Source: Latrodectus hesperus (Eukaryota; Arthropoda; Arachnida; Araneae; Theridiidae). Taken from it: 64,000 nucleotides of DNA. The stretch spans positions 123,905,063 to 123,969,062 of the forward strand of contig CM075851.1 in the NCBI GenBank assembly GCA_037975125.1, given 5' to 3'. This document shows, one piece after another, positions 13,776 through 27,900 of this stretch. The notes beneath the pieces were generated by a model. It made no database searches. It had not been told where the DNA came from and was given only the letters and a program-made list of their open reading frames with translations. Numbering within the stretch: position 1 is the first letter of the stretch; the number at the start of each line of letters is the position of its first letter. The translations under genes were made by a program, and so were the position numbers.

Positions 13776-15957
13776 TCTTATGGAAATACTTTGTAAATTA
13801 ATTAAATTTTATATTAGCATCTCCTGAAGTGCAGATTAATATTCATCAATAAATTTACATAAATTTTGTATCAAATTAAGCTCAGATAAATCTTTAAATA
13901 ATTTACTCTTGAGGAAATTCAACAGTCATACATTACTTTTTTTATTTAGTAATGTTGTTTTGTTGTAACATTTGCTTTAAAACTGCACATTGATATTAAT
14001 GTTTAGTAAAATAAGTACATTTAATAGTTAGTCATAAAATCTTAAAGAATTTTTACTTTCTAGATACTATTAATGCTAAAAAGAATAATATTTTAAAAAT
14101 ATAACTTATGTAAAGGAATCGCCGATAATTCTGTTCCCATTCAAAGTGCCTGTTATTTACATTTAGAGTTTCTCAAATTATTCTTAAATGAAATTCAAAG
14201 GACACACATGAAGGGAAAATGTTGTCCTGTTTAATTATTCGTCATATTATTTAAAAGCAGAAGTTTCATTCAGAACATCTTTTGCAGGAAAGAAATATTG
14301 CTGAAAAACTAGTTCTGTGAAAGTATTACGATATCAAATAAATGCATAAAGTTTGTTACTTGTCTATACAACGTCATTGTATTTAAATTTTATTTTTCAT
14401 TATCTCTTTCTCTCAATTTTTTTCACAAACAAATTTTATTAGTCTGCCATTAACTTAAAGTAACGCCCACATTTGTCTCTTAGAGACGTCAGTTCCGTTT
14501 TGCTCTGTGATTAAAATAATGCCTTTGGATTGTTCCACAGTTTTATTCGTAATTTAAGAAACGACACTCAAACTATCTCATATTCTTTTATAATTCTTTT
14601 CATGCAAATTTCTATAGTCAAAGGGAATTTCTCATATTTAATAATTCTCCTTATCTCTTTAATATATAATAATTCTCTTTATGTATATCAAATTTAGGTC
14701 TGCCACATTATCTTTTTCTTTTGGTATAAATATGAACTTTAATCTTTTTTAATCACTTTAACTATCAAAGGAAATTATTTAGTATCTTGAGGAAATGTGC
14801 TTTTTAGTATTTATTCTTTTATTTCAAAATTTATTCAAAATACTTTTTGAATAACTTTTTAAGTTATTCCCTACGCATTAAAAATGTAGTGATTCTTCAT
14901 ACTTATTTTTCAAAAAGTGTAGCTTATCCAGTTTTAAATTTTGTTTCTAAATTTTTTGATAATATCTCAAACAAAAATATATTAATGGAAGCATAGAGAT
15001 GTTAAACTCTCTCTCTCTCTCTATTCCAATTAAATACATTATATAATAACAATAATTATAATTTTGATCCTATTAGATAAAATTATAATTAAAAATTTGT
15101 TCAATATTGTCTTTTAATAAATATATTACAAATTTGGATCCCTTAACGATGTAAGAAATATGTAAAACTATGTATTTTTCTATAGAAAAACATATTGTAT
15201 TTTTCTATAGAAAAAATAAATGTCCTTTCTTTTTTAACGGAGTATATTTTTTCTTGTGCAGCGTTCTTTAATCTCTTTTTTTGTTTATGAAAATTCGCTT
15301 TCCTTTTATGTGTTAAAAATCTCCAAAAGGCAAGTTGTCTTTGTCTTAGAATAAATGATCTAACTTATCCTGGAATCATTCATACGAAAATTGCTATGAA
15401 AAGTGCTTAAAAATAATTCCACGTGAAACGAAAAACTTAAATACGATGTCATTTACTGTTAAGGAATAAACAGTTGATACAAACTGGATTAAATTTTGAT
15501 CTAGATAATATCTTATTTTGTTCAATTACAAGCTATCACGGGATTCAGTCCCTTTTCTAGTTTTATTACACTGAGACGATAAACAGAAAATATTCTTAAA
15601 TAAGATTGAAAATCATTATTTAGCTAAAACTTATTAAATACTTTAAAATAATTCAGAAATTAATGTCTGAATCCTACAACTTAAAAATTGAATTTGATTA
15701 AATAAGCAAAAAATTAATGAATTGATCGTGTAATATATGGTAAAAATAGGTTACTTGTATGGTAAAAATTGCATAATGTAATTCCTGTAATATTTAGATA
15801 ATAGTGCAAATTATATGGAAAATTTGTACTATATTTTGTTATTTGTTTTAAAAATTGTGTAATATATTTGCATTTTATGCACTCTACTACTTGTAGTTTA
15901 TAGATTCTTCACTCTAATGAAATTCAACAACAAATATGTCAAATAAAATAATAGATA
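13776..15957. other. AT-rich intergenic DNA
   Basis: No gene seen. Minor repeats are a (CT)n tract at 15007-15022 and two tandem copies of the palindromic word TTTTTCTATAGAAAAA near 15174-15215. Confidence 0.5.
15949..15957. repeat. LINE target-site duplication, left
   Basis: TAATAGATA, found again at 17914-17922 directly after the GAA tail of the LINE. Confidence 0.8.
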
Positions 15958-17913
15958 TCTGGATCAAAAAGATATTGCCTTGGCAACTTTCCTTGACATC
16001 CAGGGTGCCTTTGGTAACAATTGCCATCCATCCATCCTCAATGCACTAGAGGGGCATGGATTAATCAGACCCTGTGTACTTGGATTGAGGCCTTGATTTC
16101 GGATAGATGTATACAAATGAACATCTTCGGTGAATCATTTGAAAAAAAGACTACTAGAGGTTGTCCTCAAGGAGGTGTTCTGTCACCATTACTTTGGAAT
16201 CTAGTTGTAAATAGCCTTATAAAACATCTAAATGATAGAGGCTATTATACGCAAGGATATGCTGATGACATTGTCATCCTCAATCATAGGTCAATGGTGC
16301 ATGGATAGGGTACTGATGATTAATCCTCAGAAAACCTACCTTGTACCTTTTACACGCAAAAAGAAACGGAAAGTTTTTTTCATACCAAGACTTTTTGATG
16401 TTGAAATCAATGTGGCTTCAGAGGTGAAGTATCTGAGAATTTATTTAGACCAGAAACTCCCCTGGAATAAGCACATTGATGGTAAAATTAACCGAGCAAA
16501 AAAAAATCATTATGATTTGCAGGCGAATGCTTGGTAAAAACTGGGGTTTACATCCAAAACTGATGTTATGGATGTACACAGCTATTGTCAGGCTCATTCT
16601 CACATACGCCTGTGTGATCTGGTGGCGTAAGGTGATTGACAGACTAGGAGCTCTATAAAGACTGGCCTGTCTTTGCATCACGGGAGCAATGTCCACCACG
16701 CCAACCAGAGCATTGGAGGTTGTGTTGGATATGACTCCCTTGGACATCTTCATCTGCAGCACTGCCAGAATGACTGCATACAGAATGAAGCTGCAAAACC
16801 ACTGGTATGACCAGCCTGTTGCAAAGCGCACAGGGGCATTACCAGGAAAGTTCAAGATCCTACTTTCCTGACGCCCTCAGACATCATGGAAAAAACATAC
16901 ATGTTTGATAGGACATTTGAAATAGTTTTTCCAACTAGATACAAATGGGATAACAACATGTTTGAAACTAAAACAGGAGATCTAATCTGGTACACAGATG
17001 GACCACTGAAGAACAGCCTCTCAGGACTGGGAGTATGTGGCGTGTCACCAAAAATCAGCCTGTTTGTAAACCTTGGTCGATACGCTACGGTCTTCCAGGC
17101 AGAAGGTTTGGCCATTATCCACTGTCTGCGACTAAATATGAGGAAGGGCTACTAAGATAAGCGGATTCTCATTTTAGTGACAGTCAAGCCGCTTTAAAAG
17201 CGCTTAATTCTTTCGAAATCAATTCTAAAATGATTTTGGAAAGTAGAAACCTTCTTACAGAACTCGCAACTAGAAACAAGGTGATCCTTGTATGGGTGCC
17301 AGGGCACAAAGATATCGAAGGTAATGAAAGGGCTGATGAGCTTGCTAAACAAGGATCGTCTTTTGTTCCCATTGGTGAAGAACCTTTTGTGGGATCAATT
17401 TGAAGACCGCAAAAACCAATGTTTTTAGATAGGAGAGACGGAAGATGTATAAAGCTTCGCTCAACACTCCTGGTCAAACCCATGCTAAAAGTATGAGCTG
17501 GGGATCATCAACGAGGATTGCCTCTGAAATTCTTAGATGCTCTAGGCAGAAGATACGTTTAATCGTAGGCTTCATAACTGGGCAATACTATTTCAGAAAA
17601 CACCTCCATAAAATGGGACTGTTTCAGCAAGACCCTATCTGCAGGAAATGTCATACGCAAGAGGAAACGGCCAAGCACATCCTTTACGAATGCGAGGCTC
17701 TTGCCCCCCTCCTTACTAGATTAACTTCTTTAGGCATTATCCATACTAGAGAGTTACACCTAGACTCCATTAAAGGGTTATCGGACTTTATTAATAAAGT
17801 TGGTGACCCGAGCAACTGGAAGTAGGAAACATTGGATTTGGAGTTAATGGTACAAAATGCTGATTAAAGCAGAGGTGCCAATGACATACAAACCCAACCT
17901 TAAGAAGAAGAAG
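15958..17913 (+). mobile_element. 5'-truncated R1/I-like LINE
   Basis: This 1956-bp insertion lies between two copies of TAATAGATA and ends in AAGAAGAAG. It begins inside the reverse transcriptase domain, at the motif A region (ATFLDIQGAF), and runs through RNase H to the C-terminal stop and a short 3' UTR. Its last ~280 bp match the LINE derivative at 4396-5208. 5' truncation is the usual outcome of target-primed reverse transcription. An RNase H domain and a short A/G-rich tail fit I/R1-type LINEs; the exact clade is not decidable by eye. Confidence 0.9.
15960..17825 (+). pseudogene. LINE ORF2 remnant: reverse transcriptase and RNase H
   Basis: In order: RT motif A (FLDIQGAF near 15990-16020), motif B (RGCPQGGVLSPLLW, about 16160-16197), and the catalytic GYADDIVIL (about 16255-16284). 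A gap of some 25 codons follows, and the thumb resumes at INPQKTYLVPFTRKK. Next come the thumb and connection (YACVIWW, RALEVVLDMTPLDIF). RNase H follows with the motifs LIWYTDG, VFQAEGLAI, SDSQAALKAL and GNERADELAKQG. The C-terminal region has a CXXC...HXXXXC cluster (ICRKCHTQEETAKHILYEC) and ends VGDPSNWK at 17825. At least six frame changes or stops break it (near 16060, 16300, 16500, 16650, 16870 and 17150-17440), so no product is expected. The endonuclease domain and ORF1 are absent. Confidence 0.9.
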
Positions 17914-17922
17914 TAATAGATA
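17914..17922. repeat. LINE target-site duplication, right
   Basis: TAATAGATA, the partner of 15949-15957. Confidence 0.8.
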
Positions 17923-19199
17923 AATATTCAATTACTGTGTCAAATATTGCTTAAAAATAAAATAAGTAATAATTTTTTTAAATAAGTAATAATCATTATA
18001 AGTGCTGTACATTACATAGATGAACAAAGTAATTATTAAATGAAAAAATAAATTTTCTTATTACACATAACAATATTTTAAAACTTTCTCAGTAATTTTC
18101 TTTCTAACTAATTTAATACTTAACTTCATTTGTCTTTCGGATGATTATTAGTTTTAATATTTAATAAATAGCATATTTCATAAAATTAAATAATTTTTGT
18201 TAGTAAATTATGAAAGGGATTACATGGAATGTTTTTAAAATTTATATAAGAATTATTATAAGCATAAAATTTTTCATTTAATTATTAAGATAAAAATTAT
18301 TTATAAAAAGAAAAATTGCATTTGTATAAATTCTGCAAGTTTATCATAAATTATGCTTTTTAATAAGCAATCTTAAAAACACATGGCTTCAAATAAATTT
18401 TCTTATAAGGCTGGTCAATGAATTCACTAATCGTAAAACACTAAAAGCTCAGAAGTTTAAAAGAGTTTCAATTTTAAAACAAACTACAATTTTATAAACT
18501 GCATGTAAACTTATGATGAATAACAGGGTGTAAAAAGGCTTTTAGTGCTTCACTACTTATTTCAGCAGTTCTATTTCAATATATCCTATAAAAATTGAAA
18601 AGATTTCTTTCCAGTTTTGAAATTGACTTTACTTTTTCAAAGTGAGGTATTAAATCATAAAATCCTTGAAAAATATCTTTTTATAAAACCCTTTTATCTA
18701 TATTATGTCATAAAAAATAATTGCTTCACATTGAAGTTTTTATCGGCCAAAAATGAAACCCTCTTAGAGGAAAATTTTTTCAGTAAATATTTATCAAAGT
18801 ATCCAAGAAGTTTTCCTATTTAAACTCAATAAAATTTATAAATAAGAACAATATTAATTCTCTGCAAACCCCTTTCCCACCCCATTTCTTTGACTAAGTT
18901 TTTGATGAATGATTTTTTTATGAATTGCATGTAAAATTGGATTCACTGGATATAATATAATATTTTTTAACATTGATAAAACACCTCTGTTCTATAAGCA
19001 GTTGCTTTTCAAAACATTAAATTGTGAAAATAAAAATTTTAGAAATATATACTTCATTATACTCTCATGTAATCCTTAGAACATAAATTCTAGTGCATTT
19101 CTCTACTAAATATACATTACATTCAATACCAAATAACTAACTTTTTAACAGTCGTGACAGAAGTGTTAGAATTTAAATCATAAAAACATAGAAGAAAAT
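17923..19199. other. AT-rich intergenic DNA
   Basis: Nothing recognisable. An open frame at 18617-18823 has no protein-like features. Confidence 0.5.
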
Positions 19200-19676
19200 T
19201 CTAAATCTTAAATTTCAAAACCCTCTTAAGAGATCATACTTTTTCTATATCTTAAATTCTTTATCTTAAATTTCAAAACCTTCTTAAGAGATATTACTTT
19301 TTCTATATCTTAAATTCTGTATCTTAAATTTCAAAACCTTCTTAAGAGATCTTACTTTTTCTATATCTTAAATTCTTTATCTTAAATTTCAAAACCTTCT
19401 TAAGAGATCTTACTTTTTCTATATCTTAAATTCTGTATCTTAAATTTCAAAACCTTCTTAAGAGATCATACTTTTTCTATATCTTAAATTCTTTATCTTA
19501 AATTTCAAAACCTTCTTAAGAGATCTTACTTTTTCTATATCTTAAATTTCAAAACCTTCTTAAGAGATATTACTTTTTCTATATCTTAAATTTCAAAACC
19601 TTCTTAAGACATATTATTTTTCTATATCTTAAATTCTATATCTTAAATTTCAAAACCTTCTTAAGAGATCTTACTT
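19200..19676 (+). repeat. 58/43-bp minisatellite, 9 units
   Basis: The word CCTTCTTAAGAGAT (with small variants) starts near 19221, 19279, 19337, 19395, 19453, 19510, 19554, 19597 and 19655. Spacing is about 58 bp for most units and about 43 bp for two consecutive units that lack the ATCTTAAATTCTK block. Units are nearly identical, so this array is much younger than the one at 13 kb. The GATCTT/GATATT/GATCAT variants hint at higher-order copying of unit pairs. Confidence 0.95.
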
Positions 19677-20566
19677 TTATAATGATTAAGTTTTAAAAGT
19701 ACATTAACATAAGTTATATTATCTGTTTTTCCTCAAAACTTTCATCGATTAAGTACAGTGAAAAAATAACTCAGAATTTGGTTGTAAATCAAATATTTTA
19801 TGTCGCCGTTCTCAATAATTAGTGAAAATAAAATTAAAGCCAATTATTTCCAATGAAGCAATTTTTTGTTATTTCGGGATTTAATAACTTCTTATTTACT
19901 ATTTCATTTGATTTAAAACTGATTTACTAATTTGGGTTCTCAGACTTATATAAATGATGAGATAATTTACTTCAAATCAAGGTAATTGCATTTATTGTAT
20001 AAAAAATTAATATAATAAATTCATAGAAGTTTGTAAACAATATATAAATCATGTAGAGAATATGGTTTTGCATGCATATGGACAGTTTTCACATACATCA
20101 GTTTATTTTCGCACATACATTGATCCAATAATTATTTTATTTATTGGACCTATAACTTTAAATGTATATTGATGTTCAGATATTGAACACAGTTTAAAAT
20201 AATAGATCTAAATATAGATTATTTCATAAAAGTATGTCATGTAAAATGCTAAAGTATAATATATTATATAAAATATACTAATATAAATAGGATAATTTAA
20301 AAATATACCTCAAATGTTGAATTCTTAAGCAATAAAGCATTAAAATTGCTGTCTCAACATGTAATCCCTTAACATCATTTACATTTGCATATTGAGAAAT
20401 AATAAAAACGTTCAATGATAAATAATTTGACGTCTCACATGAAGCATTAATCATAAATAAATATATGTAGATTCAGATTAGATAAATATGTTAATCAAAT
20501 TGTGATCAAGAAAACAATATGTACCTAAGTAATTCTCAAACAAATCTTTTTACTTTATTTTTAATT
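19677..20566. other. AT-rich intergenic DNA
   Basis: Nothing recognisable. Confidence 0.5.
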
Positions 20567-20568
20567 TA

Positions 20569-20597
20569 CATTACTGGCCATTAAAATTGCTACACCA
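20569..20597 (+). repeat. Tc1 copy 1 left terminal repeat
   Basis: Starts CATTACTGGCCATTAAAATT; pairs with 21952-21980 with one mismatch. Confidence 0.92.
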
Positions 20598-20703
20598 AGA
20601 AGGAATGCAAATAACAGAATGATATTTATTGAACACATACGTTATAGTGGAAAGAACAAGTGATTAGATTTACAGGAAATTAGGATGTATAGATCTTGAG
20701 AAA

Positions 20704-21748
20704 TCAGTACCCAGAGCAGCCACCTCTGGCTGCAATAACAGCATTTATCCGCCTAGGCCTGGAGTCAGAGATTGTATGGCATGTTCGGGGATCTCAGTCC
20801 ATGCAGCTTCAGCACTATGCCACAGTTCATCGACAGATCGACAGTAGTGGATGGTGAGTGATGGCGTGCCAATCGCTCGGCAACCATTGACCACACGTTC
20901 TCAATTAGTGACAGATCAGGAGAACGTGCTGGCCAGGGTAGCAGTCGAACCTGTTCTGTATCAAAGAAGTTCAGAACAGTACGAGCAACATGCGGTCGTG
21001 CATTATCCTGTTGAAACAAAGCATTAGGGAGGTCTCGAAGATAGGGCAGAGCCACGGGCTTTAACACATATGAAATGTAATGGTTGCTGTTCAAAGTGCC
21101 GGTAAGGCGAACAAGAGGTGATCGAGACGTGTATCCAATGGCACCCCATACCATCACTCCAGCAGATGGGCCAGTATGGCGATGTCCAATGCAAGCTGGC
21201 AATGCGCGTTCTCCACGATGCCTCCAAACACGGAGGCGGCCATCATGGTCCTGTATACAGAACCGAGATTCATCTGTAAAGATGACGTGATGCCATTCCC
21301 GCGTTCAGGTTCGTCGCTGATCACACCATTGAAGGTGCTCCTCTCTGTGACGCAGTGTCAATGGTAGCCGAAGCCATGGTCGCCATGCAGACAATCCATG
21401 CTTCTGCAATCGTCGTCGAACTGTTCGAGCAGAAACTTGTTGCCTTGCAAATGACTCCATTTCTCGACTCAGGGTTCGTGACGTGGCTGTACGATCCCTT
21501 GTGACCATGCGGATAAGATGTCTGTCTTCTCTGCTGTTAGTGATGGGGGGTCGCTGATATCCTGCATGACGTTCCGTATGATTGTTTTGAACCCATGGAT
21601 TCCATATTCTGCTAACAGTCATGGGGTCTCGACCGACGCGAGCAGCAATATTGCGGTATGATAAACTGCAATCCCGGTAGGCTATAATCCTTCCTCGATC
21701 AAAGTCAGACACGTGCTGATAGGCATTTCTTCTTCTTACACGAGGCAT
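20704..21748 (-). pseudogene. Tc1 family transposase, three lesions
   Basis: The start is taken at MPRVRRRNAYQ (21748), matching copy 2; the frame upstream to 21919 is leader. The N-terminal half has two helix-turn-helix units (first SYRNIAARVGRDPMTVSRIW, second around FARQQVSARTVRRRLQKHG). The DD34E catalytic triad is present: FTDESRF, FQQDNARPH and SPDLSLIENVW, with exactly 34 residues between the second D and the E. Three defects: a Trp codon changed to TGA at 21305-21307; an 8-bp tandem duplication ATCGACAG at 20829-20844; and a 4-bp deletion near 20769 relative to copy 2. The last two shift the C-terminal ~40 residues. All catalytic residues survive, so the enzyme is dead through few, probably recent, changes. 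Confidence 0.93.
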
Positions 21749-21951
21749 TACAACAAGTTTCTTTGCCGAAAACAACGTTGAAACGGAAATTGAGTATGAG
21801 AAAACTGCTGTCAAATCTCTGGTTTTATACACATTGTAGATGTCGCTTCTGCCGCCTGCTTTGTATGAATGCGCTGAAAATCTAATCATTTGCATATCAC
21901 AGGAAGCTCTACCTGTCATGCAAATTTCACGTGTGTGGTGTGCCGCGTTCC

Positions 21952-21980
21952 TGGTGTAGCAATTTTAATGGCCAGTAGTG
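21952..21980 (-). repeat. Tc1 copy 1 right terminal repeat
   Basis: The inverse of 20569-20597, followed by the TA duplicate. Confidence 0.92.
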
Positions 21981-21982
21981 TA

Positions 21983-24900
21983 CTATGTAAGCTAATATTT
22001 AACGCTCATTTGTTTTAAAACATGTTTTGCTGAAATTAAGTATTTACTATGTTGCTGTTGTGTTACTATAGGACATGTTATATAAGGTTTAGTACTAAAA
22101 AGATTTTTTAAATATTTATTATCGTTTAATTATTTTATTGCAATAATTATTTCATAAGACAAAAAATATTTCCTATAATAATTACAAGGTTACAGTTAAA
22201 CAAAATTTATTTAAGGTTATTTTAAAGATACTATGTATAATTTTTATTCAGGCAAAACTAAACTAACTTAGATAAATATTTAATGTATTCACTGAGCTAA
22301 TATTGTGTATGATAATATATACAAATTAAAACATAAAAATACTGCCTTAAAATAACCTTTCATTTTCATATCAGAAGCAGATTAATTGATTAAAATTATC
22401 AAGCTAATTCATTAGCAAATCTCCACTTATTAGTAAGATTATTAAGCTCAAGGTAGATCAAAGAAAGTATTATATTCCTTTTGAACTAAGCAGACACTAC
22501 TGAAAATATAAATCAGCAGAGATGAATGCCAAGTTTAAATTAAATGCTTTACACAAAGAAAAATACACGATTTCTATTAAATGGAAACAACAAAAAACAG
22601 AAAATATTTTTACCAACAGAAATTCTTACTTAACATTCTATTTACAATAATATAATGATGATGATACTAATAATGTCAAACAAAATAATATCGAAGGATT
22701 ATTGAAATTAAGCCTAACGTTTTTATACCTCAATGTAGCAAGCATTATATAGATATTTCCAAACAAATTTTGACCACATATTCTGCATAAAATGTCTCTT
22801 TAATTGCTGAAGAAAATTTCCTGATGAAGGAAGTATGCAACTACATTGTAATTAGTCTTCATTTTACTAGTTACTGATAATAAGATAGGAACTTAGGTGC
22901 AATAGTTTTATTGAAATAACTCGTCAGAGGCTATTAAAATTGATACTTTGCACAAACAACTATTATAGTAACATGCTTTTACATAAGTTTGCCATTCAGT
23001 TGTAATCTACTGCAAGGAATTTTTAACTCCTAGTCTTTTAGTTTTCGGAAAGTCAATTCATAGATGATGAGCAGAATTCATAGATCACGAATGAAATAAC
23101 TGAAAACACACCCACTCACCTACAAAGATATAAATCAAAAGCAAATGCCTTATAAAACAACTCTATTTGAATAAGACATTGAAATTTCATTATACGGAAT
23201 ATTGAAAATAGGAAGATTTAATATCACAACATTAATAACTATAATCCAAATACGTACACAATTCCTCTTCGGATTAGTAACAGTTATTTAAAAAAAACAT
23301 CTCTTATTGTTCATGGGTTTAGTATATAAATATCATAGATTCGTTTCTTTCAAGACTAATGCTCTTAAAAGACTCTGAGAAATCATAAAAGTTTCAAGCC
23401 AAAAATGATATGCACAAATATGCTTAAAGAACTAAATTTATACTAAAATAGAAAATAACTATCAAAATGGCTAATAAGCAAAACATTATGTTAAAACATA
23501 ACATGTTTACATAGATTATCTGGGTAAACAAGAAAATGCTATTAAAGAAGCATTATATTATTGCTTGGAAAAATAGAAATATTCTTGTTTCTTTTTAAAT
23601 TAAAATTTATTTAAAAAATTAATTATTACTTAAGAAATTAGAATGAATTAATTTAATAAGTAAAATAAATTTATACACTTACATATAGAAATGTATAAAA
23701 GAACATATATTTCCATAAATGTAAAAATAACATATAACCCCATGAAAATAATATATAAAAATTAAATTAAACGAATATAGGATTAATTGTGAAAGGATAT
23801 ACCTGCATGAGACTTTCTTCATGGTAATTTTAATCTATATGCCATATGTTTATAAAGTAAATGCAAACGCCTAAGCGTAACAGACTGGGTTGGACATTTT
23901 GTTAAAAATAAAGAAGCATAGTTGTCAATGTATAGTTCTATTTCTGAATAAAATCCTACTCTTCTAAATGATTTGCAAAATACACATTGCACTATAATGA
24001 AAGATTCCCTTTCAATGATCTATTATGCTGGTTGATTTTTAATTAGACCTTTTGACTGTTATGAATACAAATTCTATTCAAATTAATGCAAAGGACACAG
24101 AGTTACAGCTATAAAAATCCACTTAAATAAACAATAAATAATGAATCAAATCCTAGAGTAGAGGACAATACAGGATGCATAAAAAATAGATATACATTTT
24201 GAATCGTTAAAGAAACTATATCTCTTGTGCTACAAGCTTCAATTTCTAGGAAATATGTATAATAAATGTCGATTGTCTGCAAGGAGACTTTTTGTGCTTT
24301 TCCACTTTGAAGATAATGTAATAAGCGAAAAGCATCAAATAATGCTTGGCGATTCCATACTCCCTGGCAATCGGAATTTATACGATAATAACAAGTTTTA
24401 TTTCCAAAAAATGATGCACTACCGCCCTATCAGTGCGGCACATGAGCATACCAGGATCAAAACTTGAAAGGCTAATGGATGTGACGCATGGTGCTTATCC
24501 ATGTGCCCCAAAACTTGCTCAACTGGATTTCTTTATGAAGCACAGTAAAGATGAGATGCACAAACGTAAGCTACGGAACCTAGGCACAATTTGGAATAAG
24601 ATTCGAATGGTGTGAGCAGAAATACCATTGGACTCGTTGGTACCATGTACAAAATCAGTGGTGACTCATATTCATAAATGTATTGATGCTGAAATCTGCA
24701 TTGTTTAGCAGTATTCACATATGCGTGAAAAATTCATTTATGGTTCAAAATGATCTTTAAGCTATCCAGCAATGAACATTGTAGTATGGAACCAAATGTT
24801 TCTATGACTTTTCAAAATGTGTAAACATTTTTGACCCACAATTTAGTGAAATTGAAACTTCTTTCAGCGAAATGAATGTTGAATCGCACAGTTCATTCCA

Positions 24901-27900
24901 AAGAATGTTCACTGGAACTCTTGTTTTGCTATTTGAATTAAAGGATATACAAATTTTCAATAGTAAGAATTCGCTCATTTGATCATGTGTAACCAGTTAT
25001 ACTTACAAATGGCACACTAACTTCTAAACATTTTTGTTTACTTATGTCAACGATTTTTTAGTTGCATTAACATACTCTTGCCTTGGTTGATGTTAACCCA
25101 TATATGGAATATAATATATATTTTAAAATTATAATGTAATCTTAAACTTTACTTTTTTATATAATTAGTGAAATTCAATTCTTGGCGTTTGCATAAAATA
25201 AATTTTAAATAAAGTACCTGGTTTTGCTAAGCCTCAGATTATACAGTGATGTCAACAATATGCTTACATAAATAGCTTCTGTACAGATACAATTTATTAA
25301 TTATTATTTGAAAGGTAAAAGAAGTGATCTTGCGTTCGCTATTCCTATCCTTGAGTAGGCATTTCAGGTCATGCATCTTAAATGCAGAAAACGCCTAGTA
25401 ACTTCGAAAATGTTCAAAGTTATTAATGATGGTTGCTTTGTCAATAAATTTGATTAAATCAATGTCAAACACCTGAGAAGAAATAAGCTACATTTATTAC
25501 AGTAAACACTTTGAACTTAACAAATACTCAAGCCACCATCTTTCATGCTTTTGTGAACCCTGAACTATGGTCGCTTTCTTCAATAAAATCACTAGTTTAC
25601 AATATGTATATCAGCTCATATGTATTTATAGGGATTACAAAATATGGTACACTTTTTTTTCCAAACCAGAATTGGGCTTTATATGATGAGCATTTACTTT
25701 TAATTAAAGTAATATCATACCACGCTAGTAATGAATTTTGATAAATATACTACCTCTAGATGTTGATGTTAATGAAAAACTACTAGAACTGGAGACAAAA
25801 ATTTCATTATGTAAAAAGAAGATAGAACTGTAGTATTTCAATATAAGTAACACTACCCATAATTTTACTATAAAAGCAACTGTCTTTACATGTGCTTCCA
25901 TTTTCCTAAATATTAACAAACTTTATTAATCAAGGAATGATGGCATCATTTCTGTATGACGCTGGTGTACTGTAATAGTATGATTATCGTTTTTTACACT
26001 TTTTGTTGTGAGATAGTCTTACTGAAATAGATGGGAATTCAGAAGTAGGAAACATTTATTAAGTAAACGAAGTTCTTTCACAAGTCATAAATAGATCAAC
26101 AAGAACCCAAAGGGGTCATATCGGGTGATCAAGTCAGTATGCTAAAAATTATTAGAAACTGCTTTTTTTCAAGATAATTTCACTTTTATATACTTTTTAA
26201 TCCTTAAATGGTATGAAACATTTATGAACTTGCAAAAAATATGGTTTAAGAAGAATTTTTATGTTGATTGTATGAAGTAACACATTTTTCGAATTTATTT
26301 GTCTACCAAAAGCTATTAGTAGACTCTCTACAGGTTTTTATACCATAATTATTTCTGAAAAATAAAAATTCATTAATAAATATTGAGATGCCATATCACA
26401 TTGCTATTTTTGGACGATAAATGGGAATATCTTAAAAAGTGAGTGAGTAGTTTTTAGACTAAAGACGACCATTATGATCTTTTAGAAAGAGCTTTAGATA
26501 GAAATGAGCATTAACGCTTAGCATAAAACACAAAGGTCACGCATTATTATTCGTTATCTGCGAAATTGAAATGTCAAAACCATATATTTCCTAGGCTCTC
26601 TCATATCCATACTTGATGAAAGTTTGTGAGCAAATAAGGTCAGAAGTGCAATATTTTATTGGGTAAACATTTTAAGTTTTTTCATAAAAATTAGTACAAT
26701 GTAGAATTTGGGGTTTTTAATTTCTCTGTTTATACTTTATACTATATATATGCTGCCACATAAAGTTTTATTGGCAAATGATCTTCTCTTTATGAAACAT
26801 TGGACATTACATTGTCAAATTAAATTTTACATTAAGGCAATTGTACAGTAATGTTACTGTAGAATTGTGTTAGTTTTATAGTATTTACAGCATATTTACT
26901 TACATGATACAAATAGACACATCATATGTATCAGGTGTAATATGTAATCAGCATTCTTATTCGTCCAAATTAGGTATTCTTGTATTATAATACATTGTTT
27001 CATTTTAGTTAAAAAAAGAATAATATGAATTTAAAATGCAAAATATTTAGTAATTGGTTTTATGTTTAAGAGAGATGAACGTAATTTTAACAAGTAGATG
27101 TCATCCAGTAAGATTTCCAATTTTTTTTTAAATTTTATTTTGCTCGATTTTTGCATTTATTGTTGATAAAATTAAACTAAGAAAATAATCTTGTGATATG
27201 TTTTAAAAGATATGATAATTTAATCATCAGTGTAAAACACGGAATTTTATTTTCTCTGACACACAAAAAACCATTCTGTTAAAAATAGTTACAAAAATGT
27301 AACCCCTTTTGTAAAATAATTATATAACATATTAATAAAAATGAAAACTGCAAATTATTTATTCAACTTTTTTATGTGTTACATTTCCCTTGCCATTTAT
27401 GTTATTTCCGTATTTCCTGTTTTTTATCAAAACAAAGCTCTTTGATAAGAAAATAATTTAACGTTTCCATTCAGTTTCGAATATCTGAACATTGAAATAT
27501 GTGTATTTTATTTCTTTGTGTTGTTCTTAAATTTACAATGAGACATTCTATTGCAAAGGCTATTAGTCGTTGGAAATATTTTATGTTAAATTTTTTGCAT
27601 ATTCATTATCTTGATGGTTAAGAAATACTCGCTTTTTTCATCAGTGGTCAAGAATGTATCTAACATTTCCTCAAGAGTTGGTGTGTCATTTCATAGTTAC
27701 TTATCTTGCTTCAAAGCAATTTTAAAAGAAGTCCTAATCAAGATTTTAGAAGTAAATATATGTTAGGAACTTTTTCTTTGTTTCTATTATTTTTGTTAAA
27801 TTTAATGCTCTTTGGTTTATATTATATTTAAATCAAGCTATATATTTATGATGGAAAATTAATTCTTCATTTTATAGCTAGTGACAGCTTATTAATTTAC

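Larger units (their letters stand above)
20569..21980 (-). mobile_element. Tc1-like transposon, copy 1
   Basis: A 1412-bp element with inverted ends of about 29 bp (left 20569-20597, right 21952-21980; outer part CACTACTGGCCATTAAAATT, one C/T change in the left end) and TA duplications at 20567-20568 and 21981-21982. It holds one transposase gene on the minus strand. Copy 2 at 54626-56034 is the same family and the same length within 3 bp. Confidence 0.96.

Noticed and set aside
16445..17483. Minus-strand frames over the LINE at 15958-17913
   Set aside because: Antisense shadows of the reverse transcriptase/RNase H pseudogene.
24225..24615. Two overlapping frames that might be an exon
   Set aside because: No conserved motif, no recognisable homologue and no splice context that I can support.
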